Counted from the first letter of the stretch, positions 6,797 through 12,877 are shown. The stretch: 14,708 bases of DNA from Gammaproteobacteria bacterium UBA5078 (GCA_002416505.1 DIAM01000024.1:1-14708), one strand, 5' to 3'. Translations and numbers: made by a program. Notes: generated from the sequence alone by a model not told the origin.

Positions 6797-7426
6797 ATGA
6801 GTAAGGTATTCGTCAACATTGGGCTTAGCCTCGACGGCTACATGGCACCGGAAGGGATGACCATGAAGAATCCTGATTACAAGGACTGGGGCGCCAAGTG
6901 GGGCGCGATGATGGCCTGGATCTTCAACCAACAATACTTCCGCGAGAACCTCAAGCTAGGCTCAGGAGGTGAGACCGGCCCAGTCAACGACCTGCTACGC
7001 AGCACCACGGAACGCATCGGTGCCAACATCATGGGCAAACGTATGTTCGATCAAGGTGAGGCCGCATGGCCAGAAGAGGCACCATTTCATACGCCGGTAT
7101 ACGTGCTCACCAATGAGAAACGCGAACCCTGGGAGCGCCCGGGTGGAACGACCTTTCACTTCATCAATGAAGGACCGGAACATGCCCTTGCGTTGGCGCG
7201 CAATTCCGCAGGCAGCCGCGATATTCGTATCGCGGGTGGAGCCGATGTGATTCAGCAATACCTCAATATGGGTGTCATCGACGAGTTGGAAATCGCCCTG
7301 GCTCCGGTGTTGTTCGGCAGCGGGCGGCGTCTGTTCGAGAACCTAAGCGAGCCCGGCGCGCAGTTTCGCATAGACAAGGTTCTTGATGGCCCTGCAGCTA
7401 CGCACTTGCGCTATGTGCGGATGTGA
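6797..7426 (+). CDS. Dihydrofolate reductase-like (RibD_C) family protein
   Basis: A 209-residue protein of the RibD C-terminal/dihydrofolate-reductase-like family (PF01872), NAD(P)H-dependent reductases of the DHFR fold. Blocks seen: NIGLSLDGYMA (7-17), NIMGKRMFD (77-85, nucleotide-binding region), IRIAGGADVIQQYL (143-156, the Gly-Gly turn) and DELEIALAPVLFGSGRRLF (162-180), all typical. Substrate unknown; most single-domain members are not true riboflavin enzymes. A stand-alone RibD-type deaminase is at 1826, so both RibD halves occur in this window as separate genes about 4.5 kb apart. A degraded GGGGTCAG repeat begins five bases after the stop. Confidence 0.9.
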   Translation: MSKVFVNIGLSLDGYMAPEGMTMKNPDYKDWGAKWGAMMAWIFNQQYFRENLKLGSGGETGPVNDLLRSTTERIGANIMGKRMFDQGEAAWPEEAPFHTPVYVLTNEKREPWERPGGTTFHFINEGPEHALALARNSAGSRDIRIAGGADVIQQYLNMGVIDELEIALAPVLFGSGRRLFENLSEPGAQFRIDKVLDGPAATHLRYVRM

Positions 7427-7430
7427 ATAT

Positions 7431-7448
7431 TTAGGGTCAGTGTAGATT
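7431..7448 (+). repeat. Degenerate GGGGTCAGAG repeat after the reductase gene
   Basis: TTAGGGTCAGTGTAGATT resembles the core AAAGGGGTCAGAGTAATT with a few changes. It lies just downstream of the TGA at 7424-7426, the same position relative to a stop as the other copies. Confidence 0.5.
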
Positions 7449-7469
7449 TATGTTGGGTTCTGGGTCGGG

Positions 7470-7530
7470 GGAGAGATGGATTCTATACCCTGCGGGGCAG
7501 CCTGCAGCTGTCCAAAAGGCTGATTTTGTG
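7470..7530 (+). repeat. Hairpin repeat unit C (degenerate)
   Basis: GGAGAGATGGATTC (7470-7483) is followed by CCCTGC and GGGGCAGCCTGCAGCTGTCC with AAAAGGCTGATTTT. This is the same order as units A (11346-11427) and B (12414-12496), but the first palindrome is replaced by a few bases and the stems are partly broken. It shows the family is present in the GC-rich part of the window too. Confidence 0.55.
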
Positions 7531-7620
7531 CCTCAGTAGCGCCTCTATACGCAACTTCTCGATGCTAGTGACCGTCTCGTCTTCCCCGCGCCAGAAATAG
7601 CCGTGACGTACCAATAGCAT
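7483..7620 (-). CDS. Possible 45-aa orphan protein between repeats
   Basis: ATG at 7620 (minus strand) is preceded by a purine-rich GAGGAGAGA and opens 45 codons beginning MLLVRHGYFWRGEDETV. The product contains the helical-looking EKLRIEALLRHKISLL and ends inside repeat unit C, which supplies its last residues. I do not recognise a family. It may be the remnant of a longer gene or a chance frame. It sits in the 285-base gap between the convergent reductase and PQQ dehydrogenase genes. Confidence 0.25.
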   Translation of the reverse strand: MLLVRHGYFWRGEDETVTSIEKLRIEALLRHKISLLDSCRLPRRV

Positions 7621-7649
7621 ATCGGCTCTCTCCTCTATCGTGGAATTCC

Positions 7650-7683
7650 GGGGACAGTTTACTTATCTCAGTAAACTGTCCCC
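7650..7683. repeat. REP-like palindrome, GGGGACAGTTTACT hairpin
   Basis: GGGGACAGTTTACT (7650-7663) and its exact reverse complement (7670-7683) form a perfect 14-bp stem around TATCTC. It lies 28 bases beyond the stop of the PQQ dehydrogenase gene. The GGGGACAG start is close to the GGGGTCAG core of the other repeats, and the shape is that of REP elements. It could also end or protect transcripts from both sides. Confidence 0.75.
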
Positions 7684-7711
7684 ATAACTGCAAGGACTAG
7701 CAGCCGCAAGG

Positions 7712-9898
7712 TCAGTTGGGCAAGCGGTAGGCCACTAGGGCGCCTGGGAAATCGGTATGGTAGCTACCGATTTGCACGACGATGTACTGACGGCCATTGT
7801 GCAGGTAGGTCATCATGCCGTACTGCGCTGGGGCCGGTAACGGCACCTGGCCGAGGATTTCGCCGGTGAACTTGTCGCGGGCATTCAGGGTCAACGGTGC
7901 ATCCGGCTGCAATTGCGCTACGCCCTCACTAAGTGCCCGGGTCTGCACCAGCAGATCGCCGGTGACCATCTGCAATGAGAAACCCACGCCCCCGGAATTG
8001 GGAAGGTCAACGCCTTCTAGCAGCGGGTGCTTGCTAATGGACTCCAAGGTTTCGCCGACCGGTAACGACCAGCTCTTGTCGCCGCTGTTCATGTCATAGG
8101 CAGTGAGCTGATTGTTCATCGGCTTGTAGACTGGCAGGCCGTCGATAGAGCGTAGAGACGCCGGACGTCCCGGTAACCAGGCCGCAACCGTGACGCCGGT
8201 TGTGGGCGTTTTGTTCGGGGTAGCGCCGCCTGCACCCGGTGCGGGGTAACTGGGGTCGTCGACATCGACGCCACCGGTCTCGCGCATCATTCGCGGGGCG
8301 GAGCAGGTGCGATAATGCGAGGCGTACATCATGCCGGTGACAGGGTCCGCCACCGGCGGGTGCGAAATCACGTTGCCGGAGCCTTGGCAGCCAACATTAT
8401 TGATGAAGTCGTTGGCGTGATTCTCCGGCAGCGGCGGCACATAGAGACCACCAACGCGATAGTCGGCCAGTATCTCCATGGCCCGGGCCTTGAGTTCGGG
8501 TGTGTAGTCCAGCACGAACTCCTCGGTGATGCCGTCGATGACGATGGGGTCCACCGGTTCCGGACGGGTGGGATAGGGCTGGGTCGCAGCGGTATAGTTG
8601 CCCGGCACCTCGCTCTGGATTACGGGCCGATCGACGATGGGCCACAATGGCTCGCCGGTCTCCCGGTTGAAGGCGAACACGAGCCCCTGTTTCGTGTATT
8701 GCACAAGAGCCGGCACGGTCGCGCCATCGATATCGAGATCCATCAGCATTGGCGGCGTCGGCAGGTCATAGTTCCACTGATCGCTGCGATGGATCTGGAA
8801 ATGCCAGCGACGCTCGCCGGTAGCAACGTCCAGCGCTAGCACGCTGCCGCCGAAGAGATTGTCGCCGGGGCGGTGGCCGGTATAGGTCTGCACAGTTGAG
8901 GCGTTGGTGACCAGATACACCAGGCCCAGCTCCGGGTCGGCGGAGGCCGGCGCCCACGTGGACATGTCGCCGGAGAAGCGCCAGGCGTCGTTGTGCCAAG
9001 TCTCGTGCCCGACTTCGCCGGGTCGGGGAATGGTATGGAATTTCCACAGGCGCTCACCGGTTGCGGCGTCGAAGCCCATGATGTCGCCGGGCACGTTCTC
9101 GATGCGGGTCTGTCCGTAGCTTGGCTCATGACCGACCAGCACCACGACGACGCCGTTGACTACGATGGGTGGCGCCGAGGCAGTCACCATGCCCAGTTCG
9201 CGAGGAATACCGTAGTCGGCATCATAGCGCCCGCCGCTAAAAACATAGTCTTCCCAAGGCCCCCAGCCCTCCACGAGATGCGGGATCAGATCGATCGATC
9301 CAGTCTCCGGAAAGCCGCCGACGGGAAATTCGCCGCCCCAGCCCTCTAGCGGCCGACCGGTCTTGGCATCCAGCGCCCACAGGAAGAAGCCCGGCGTGGT
9401 GAAATAGATGACGCCGCGGCCGTTGACCTCGGCATAGGCCACGCCCTTGCCGTAGGCCTGGCGCGGAGAGCGCTGATGGCGGATGGTCTCGGGCTCGCGG
9501 AACGTCCACAGATTCTCGCCGGTGGCCGGGTCGATGGCGACCACCTGCCGACGCGGCGTGGCGACCGTATAAAGAATGCCATCTACGTAGATTGGCGTGG
9601 AGCGGCTGTAGAAATCCACATTGGGACCAAAATTATCACTGCGCCAAATCCAGGCTTGTTCCAGATCCTCGAAGTTGTCGCGGTTGATCTGATCCAGCGG
9701 GGAGTAGCGGGTCTGCCCGACCGGCCCGCCTATATAGCGCCACTCGCCATTCTCGGTACCCTCAAGCACTTGAGCATGGCTGCCAACAGGCAGGGAAGCG
9801 AGCATCACGAGGATCAGCAATAGGCGAGAGAGAGGTGCTTGGGTGCCTGTGAGCAGGGTAAATGACACAAGGGTAGTGCGGGGTAAAAAATATCGCAT
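7712..9898 (-). CDS. Exported PQQ-dependent (quinoprotein) dehydrogenase
   Basis: A 728-residue protein of the pyrroloquinoline-quinone dehydrogenase superfamily, periplasmic enzymes that oxidise alcohols, sugars or aldehydes and pass electrons to the respiratory chain. The N-terminus (1-43, ending GSHAQ) is a signal sequence. Propeller-blade signatures include QTRYSPLDQINRDN (62-75), DPATGENLWTF (123-133), DAATGERLWKFHTIPRPG (277-294), STWAPASADPELGLVYL (313-329), GDNLFGGSVLALDVATGERRW (345-365) and SDQWNYDLPTPPML (372-385). It resembles the glucose/quinate/alcohol dehydrogenase group more than lanthanide methanol dehydrogenases. No CxxCH haem motif is present, so it needs an external electron acceptor. 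No PQQ biosynthesis gene is in the window. ATG 9898 is preceded by AGAGG. Substrate not predictable. Confidence 0.9.
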   Translation of the reverse strand: MRYFLPRTTLVSFTLLTGTQAPLSRLLLILVMLASLPVGSHAQVLEGTENGEWRYIGGPVGQTRYSPLDQINRDNFEDLEQAWIWRSDNFGPNVDFYSRSTPIYVDGILYTVATPRRQVVAIDPATGENLWTFREPETIRHQRSPRQAYGKGVAYAEVNGRGVIYFTTPGFFLWALDAKTGRPLEGWGGEFPVGGFPETGSIDLIPHLVEGWGPWEDYVFSGGRYDADYGIPRELGMVTASAPPIVVNGVVVVLVGHEPSYGQTRIENVPGDIMGFDAATGERLWKFHTIPRPGEVGHETWHNDAWRFSGDMSTWAPASADPELGLVYLVTNASTVQTYTGHRPGDNLFGGSVLALDVATGERRWHFQIHRSDQWNYDLPTPPMLMDLDIDGATVPALVQYTKQGLVFAFNRETGEPLWPIVDRPVIQSEVPGNYTAATQPYPTRPEPVDPIVIDGITEEFVLDYTPELKARAMEILADYRVGGLYVPPLPENHANDFINNVGCQGSGNVISHPPVADPVTGMMYASHYRTCSAPRMMRETGGVDVDDPSYPAPGAGGATPNKTPTTGVTVAAWLPGRPASLRSIDGLPVYKPMNNQLTAYDMNSGDKSWSLPVGETLESISKHPLLEGVDLPNSGGVGFSLQMVTGDLLVQTRALSEGVAQLQPDAPLTLNARDKFTGEILGQVPLPAPAQYGMMTYLHNGRQYIVVQIGSYHTDFPGALVAYRLPN

Positions 9899-10670
9899 AT
9901 ATTATGCCTCTTCGGACATTACAGAAATGTCTACTTTAGTTAGGTAGATCAATTTAGGAATTAACAGACCGGCTATTTTGAGACCGTCGGCCTTTTACTC
10001 CTACTCTCTTAAGCTAACTCAGAACGTCGACGTCCAATCTATCGACATCAAGAGCTGACGACCCCAAGGCCGTTGCAAACGACTATCGAAACCACCAAGC
10101 ACCGGCAGACGTTGTGGAAGCTGATTAAAGCAGTTGCGATTGCCAGCACTTTAACCTATTTCGCTTCCAAAGAACTCACTCATGGCATAGGAGTATTGTG
10201 CATTCATAATAATTAGCCCAGTGATTTTTCCGTCAACAGGGAATTTTGAGAACTAGCTTCTGAAAGCTATGAGGCCCAATCCTCTGGCTCCCGCTACAGT
10301 CTACACATCGATTTTTCATACAGTAAATTCCTGCCTTCACCCCCCACAAATTCACATCTAATTTAGATTCTTTCGAGCAATTGCAATTGCGGTTCGAATA
10401 TTGCGCCGATCAGGAGAATATCCTTTTAATATCTAGCACTTGCGATCTTTCTTGGATTCTGAAACAAGCCCGCTTTAGTTATAGGAATTACTGCTTATAT
10501 TTCTATGTGATCATTCAGCCGCATTGAAATTAATTCGGTATTGGCAATACTCGACTTCCTTGGATACCCTTACTTTTTCCTTAAAAGTGTATGCGCACAG
10601 TTTCCTTCTAATAATACTCATACACACTCTATCAATGTTATGCGCAATAATTTTGCAACTGTCGGCTTAA
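9899..10670. other. AT-rich gap with no recognisable gene
   Basis: About 770 bases without a convincing coding frame on either strand. Composition drops from GC-rich to AT-rich here. The left edge holds the upstream region of the PQQ dehydrogenase. A frame without a start codon at about 10100-10216 reads HRQTLWKLIKAVAIASTLTYF and could be a decayed membrane-protein remnant, loosely like DUF2061. A small palindrome, GTATTGGCAATAC, is at 10538-10550. Nothing else stands out. Confidence 0.5.
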
Positions 10671-10731
10671 TGTCGGTTACTTTACGTACCCGACAGAAGA
10701 AAATATAAGTAACACTCTTGGTTCAAGAGTG
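10671..10731 (+). promoter_or_regulatory. Promoter with two dyads upstream of the XRE-membrane gene
   Basis: TTTACG (10681-10686) and TATAAG (10704-10709) with a 17-base spacer form a plausible sigma70 promoter. A dyad TGTCGGTTAC / GTACCCGACA (10671-10680 and 10686-10695, one mismatch) covers the -35, and a perfect dyad CACTCTTG / CAAGAGTG (10713-10720 and 10724-10731) covers the start-site region just before the Shine-Dalgarno. Autoregulation by the XRE protein encoded downstream is a reasonable inference; the second dyad could alternatively be an mRNA hairpin. Confidence 0.5.
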
Positions 10732-10744
10732 CTGGAGCCATCTA

Positions 10745-11212
10745 ATGATTTTAAAAGAACTACGACTTAGTCGGCATATTTCTCAAGAGCAATTAGCACA
10801 AATGTCAGGATTGAATGTCCGAACCATTCAGCGCATTGAGAGTGGCCACAACGCAAGTTTCGAATCATTAAAATGTCTTGCTGCGGCTCTTGATGTCGAT
10901 GTGACAACAATGAACCAGGAGACATTTATGATTGATAAAAGCACTAAGGAATGGCAAAAATTACCGGTTTTTATAAAAATTTGGTTTTGGCTAAACTTTC
11001 TACAGGTTCGACCTGAACGCAAAACGGCAGAAAGGGCAGAAATAATATCGCATATTGCTGGTTTTATCTTTTGCTGTCTTGGGCTGGTAAATGAAGCGGC
11101 GTTAGCAGGTGGCCTCATCATGTTGGCGATAGCCTACCTTTATTCGATACTAAAGTGGCAAGGTGATAGATACGGGATCTGGTATGAGCCTGAGGCGGCT
11201 ATTAGCACATAA
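10745..11212 (+). CDS. XRE-family regulator fused to a two-helix membrane tail
   Basis: A 155-residue protein. Residues 3-56 form a Cro/CI-type helix-turn-helix, with SQEQLAQMSGLNVRTIQRIESG (13-34) as the HTH core. A linker rich in aromatic residues (VFIKIWFWLNFL, 75-86) and charge follows, then two hydrophobic helices (about 100-117 and 119-137). The layout is that of small membrane-anchored XRE proteins with a 2TM-type domain. ATG 10745 is chosen because GGAG lies seven bases upstream; the frame is open from GTG 10718, but that codon falls inside the promoter dyad. It probably regulates its own promoter and senses something at the membrane. No partner gene overlaps it; the nearest neighbours are hairpin repeats. 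Confidence 0.8.
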   Translation: MILKELRLSRHISQEQLAQMSGLNVRTIQRIESGHNASFESLKCLAAALDVDVTTMNQETFMIDKSTKEWQKLPVFIKIWFWLNFLQVRPERKTAERAEIISHIAGFIFCCLGLVNEAALAGGLIMLAIAYLYSILKWQGDRYGIWYEPEAAIST

Positions 11213-11262
11213 AAATCACATCCGACCGCTGCCTACTGCCAACTTGAAATCTTTCGCTTTCA

Positions 11263-11287
11263 GTCGAACTGAGGAGTTCTTTCGATC
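11263..11287 (+). repeat. Hairpin repeat unit D (3' part only)
   Basis: GTCGAAC, two extra bases, then AGGAGTTCTTTCGATC closely matches 12497-12519 of unit B. It is followed by an A-run and GGGCCCC (about 11302-11315) where unit B has the start of its terminator, suggesting a decayed terminator. Unit A begins 84 bases after GTCGAAC. Confidence 0.6.
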
Positions 11288-11345
11288 CGAGTAAGGCATT
11301 TAAAAAAGGGCCCCAGTGGGATGATTCGATTTTAGCAGTAGCGTC

Positions 11346-11427
11346 AGGAGAGATTGATTCAGTAATTGGCTAAGCCAATTACTTCACCCGTTGGGCGACC
11401 TTTCGGTCGTCTTTGCAGCTTAGCTGC
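11346..11427 (+). repeat. Hairpin repeat unit A
   Basis: The linker AGGAGAGATTGATTC (11346-11360) is followed by a perfect 11-1-11 palindrome (11361-11383), TCACCC (11384-11389), a hairpin CGACC/GGTCG (about 11394-11411) and a hairpin GCAGC/GCTGC (11415-11427). Unit B has identical linkers and hairpin positions, but with different stem bases that still pair. Confidence 0.8.
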
Positions 11428-11452
11428 CAATGATTCAAATCTTGTACGGACT

Positions 11453-11475
11453 GAGTATCTTGTGAGCAGATACTC
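11453..11475. terminator. Hairpin at the end of the membrane protein/XRE operon
   Basis: GAGTATCT (11453-11460) and AGATACTC (11468-11475) make a perfect 8-bp stem with a 7-base loop overlapping the TGA stop of the small XRE gene. There is no good T-run on the minus strand, so termination is tentative. Confidence 0.4.
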
Positions 11476-11689
11476 AATCATTTACAGTTTCAAGAGAAAA
11501 GAGTTTTTCAACCGGCACTTTCAGTGCATTAGAAATCATTATTGATAAAATTATCGATGGAACCATCCTATTAGCTTCAATAGCATTTACAGATTTCCTT
11601 GTTATTCCGGCCAATTCTGCTAATTTTTCCTGAGTCATTTTTTCCTGACTACGATAGAATTTGACTTCATTCTTGAGCGTGATTTTCAC
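11474..11689 (-). CDS. Small XRE-family transcriptional regulator
   Basis: A 71-residue protein that is essentially one Cro/CI helix-turn-helix domain: MTQEKLAELAGITRKSVNAIE is the HTH (about 18-38), followed by LSIMISNALKVPVEKLFSLE, typical of small YozG-type regulators. It starts at GTG 11689, with AGGAAG seven bases upstream and 11 bases after the stop of the membrane protein gene, so the two form an operon. Small XRE regulators paired with a small multi-TM protein are common in bacteria and generally uncharacterised. It is the natural candidate to bind the two TGCAACCT-type dyads at the operon promoter. Confidence 0.85.
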   Translation of the reverse strand: MKITLKNEVKFYRSQEKMTQEKLAELAGITRKSVNAIEANRMVPSIILSIMISNALKVPVEKLFSLETVND

Positions 11690-11700
11690 TACTCTACTTC

Positions 11701-12147
11701 CTATCGATCGTATATAAGAAAGAACATTAAAAAGGATGTGACACCTACAACAATTGTCACGATGCTTTGGATGATCGAAGCGTTCAAAACGTTGTTTACA
11801 GTAAAGTAATACGCCATAGGTATTTGAGAGAAAATCATCAGGAGGAAAGTTGAGCGGAATGACCTATTGAGACTATGCACTCTAAGCTCATCCCCAATTA
11901 CTATTCTAAAAATATCGGAGCTGGACATGCTGCCGACTTTCTTTCGAAGCGTAGATAACCAGACTATCGAAACGACAATATAGACTGGAAGCAAAGACAT
12001 AATGTTCTTCGTAATGTCACTAGCATTTACATTCGCCAGTTGGACAATAGCGATCGCGCTAAGAATTAAAATGAGTAGTAGAGCTAGCTGAATACTGCGC
12101 CGACAATATTTAACACAAATTTCTTCGTTGCTAGTGATAACGTTCAT
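11701..12147 (-). CDS. Four-helix membrane protein (DUF2178-like), operon with XRE regulator
   Basis: A 148-residue protein with four hydrophobic helices (about 19-38, 47-66, 98-115 and 126-146). The short cytoplasmic-looking segment GDELRVHSLNRSFRSTF (85-101) before helix 3 resembles the DER..SL..SF pattern of DUF2178-like proteins that accompany small XRE regulators. AAGGAG lies nine bases before ATG 12147. It is first in the operon, under the double-dyad promoter at 12171-12236. Function unknown; a membrane signal sensor or antagonist for the regulator is a hypothesis only. Confidence 0.7.
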   Translation of the reverse strand: MNVITSNEEICVKYCRRSIQLALLLILILSAIAIVQLANVNASDITKNIMSLLPVYIVVSIVWLSTLRKKVGSMSSSDIFRIVIGDELRVHSLNRSFRSTFLLMIFSQIPMAYYFTVNNVLNASIIQSIVTIVVGVTSFLMFFLIYDR

Positions 12148-12170
12148 ATACCCTTACTCCTTAAAAATAC

Positions 12171-12236
12171 AATGTAACCTTTAGGTTGCATTACTATATA
12201 TCGCGCAACTGACAATTGCAACCTATGAGTTACATT
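12171..12236 (-). promoter_or_regulatory. Operon promoter with paired 18-bp operators
   Basis: On the minus strand, TTGCAA (12221-12216), a 17-base spacer and TATAGT (12198-12193) form a good sigma70 promoter. Two copies of the same 18-bp dyad flank it in opposite orientation: TGTAACCTTTAGGTTGCA at 12173-12190 over the start site and TGCAACCTATGAGTTACA at 12217-12234 over the -35. Reading both in one direction gives TGCAACCT-N3-(A/G)GTTACA. Centres are 44 bp apart, about four helical turns. This is a classic repressor layout, most likely for the XRE protein of the operon. Confidence 0.75.
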
Positions 12237-12353
12237 AATAGTTTGACATCTTTCCGTAATTTAGAAGCACTATAAAGATGAAACTTTCAGCACCTTATCT
12301 ACAATTCGAGCGAATTCTTTACTACAGCTCACTCACCAATAATTTCTTGGCAC

Positions 12354-12380
12354 AAATCAAGGGGTCAGGTTCCTTGATTT
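12354..12380. repeat. REP-like inverted repeat with GGGGTCAG core
   Basis: AAATCAAGG (12354-12362) and CCTTGATTT (12372-12380) form a perfect 9-bp stem around GGTCAGGTT. The AAGGGGTCAGG segment links it to the GGGGTCAG repeats near 1-51, 4483-4504 and 5813-5866. Confidence 0.55.
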
Positions 12381-12413
12381 TCTTTGAGGACGTTCGATTC
12401 TAGGGGTAACTTC

Positions 12414-12520
12414 AGGAGAGATTGATTCGATATTTAGCTTAGCTAAATATCTCACCCTTCGGGCAGCCTGCGGCTGTCCAAAACGCTATGCGTTTTGTCG
12501 AACAGGAGTTCTATCGATCT
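12414..12520 (+). repeat. Hairpin repeat unit B
   Basis: AGGAGAGATTGATTC (12414-12428) is followed by a perfect 11-1-11 palindrome (12429-12451), TCACCC, a CAGCC/GGCTG hairpin with extra closing pairs (12461-12479), AAAACGC/GCGTTTT (12480-12496), then GTCGAAC and AGGAGTTCTATCGATC (12497-12519). It is the most complete unit and runs directly into the terminator of the tRNA fragment. Confidence 0.8.
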
Positions 12521-12526
12521 GGGAAG

Positions 12527-12568
12527 CCAAATTAAAAAGCCCACTCAAGAGTGGGCTTTTTAATTTGG
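12527..12568. terminator. Strong bidirectional intrinsic terminator
   Basis: A perfect inverted repeat with a stem of up to 20 bp (12527-12546 with 12549-12568), containing GCCCACTC / GAGTGGGC flanked by A- and T-runs, so it can end transcription from either side. On the minus strand it directly follows the tRNA 3' half, and its outer pairs include the CCA end. Confidence 0.85.
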
Positions 12569-12610
12569 TGCACCCGGAGAGATTCGAACTCCCGACCAAG
12601 TGGTTCGAAG
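12566..12610 (-). pseudogene. tRNA-Arg(UCG) 3' half (truncated tRNA, candidate att site)
   Basis: Read on the minus strand from 12610: anticodon loop CTTCGAA (anticodon TCG), 3' anticodon stem CCACT, variable loop TGGTC, T-arm GGGAG-TTCGAAT-CTCTC (one G-U pair), acceptor strand CGGGTGC, discriminator A, and encoded CCA. Upstream of the anticodon loop there is no matching AGTGG stem, no D-arm and no GCACCCG acceptor strand, so exactly the 5' half is missing. A break at the anticodon loop is the usual footprint of a tyrosine integrase using a tRNA gene as attachment site. The anticodon assignment assumes normal loop geometry. Confidence 0.85.
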
Positions 12611-12618
12611 ATTGAACC
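12602..12618. other. Candidate integrase core site
   Basis: GGTTC (12602-12606) and GAACC (12614-12618) are inverted repeats separated by exactly seven bases, GAAGATT, straddling the end of tRNA homology. A 7-bp overlap between inverted arm sites is typical of tyrosine recombinase cores. The inverted repeat is only five bases, so chance is possible. Confidence 0.4.
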
Positions 12619-12847
12619 TTTTAGACAAATATCTATATAAATATCAAATGCTTGCGATCTTGGTCAGATTTCTAATTGAGCCTGTCTTAGCCTCATGAAT
12701 CACTAGCTAGCTCCTATGTGGGACATTCTACTTCTGCCATTCACATGCTTTCGAGCATATTTCGAGGACAGCGTTATTGGAATCAGCTAATTCAATGGAA
12801 TACCGAAGCCTATTAGCTTTAACCCACAAGACTTTTAGTGCGCGACG

Positions 12848-12877
12848 TTGATTCAATCAAGACAGCAAAATTGATTG
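12848..12877. promoter_or_regulatory. Candidate TetR operator
   Basis: TTGATTCAATCAA (12848-12860) is a perfect 6-1-6 palindrome, and a further half-site TTGATTG follows at 12871-12877, about 50 bases before the tetR-like start. TetR-family proteins usually bind such palindromes near their own promoter. No clear -10/-35 pair was found around it. Confidence 0.35.

Noticed and set aside
8315..8839. 174-codon plus-strand frame inside the PQQ dehydrogenase
   Set aside because: It is antisense to a well-conserved gene and its product resembles no family; high GC keeps several shadow frames open here (also 7815-8099, 8993-9349 and 9476-9823).
10034..10216. Open frame without a start codon, with a possible DUF2061-like stretch (RQTLWKLIKAVAIASTLTYF)
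   Set aside because: No start codon, short, and similarity rests on a few hydrophobic positions.
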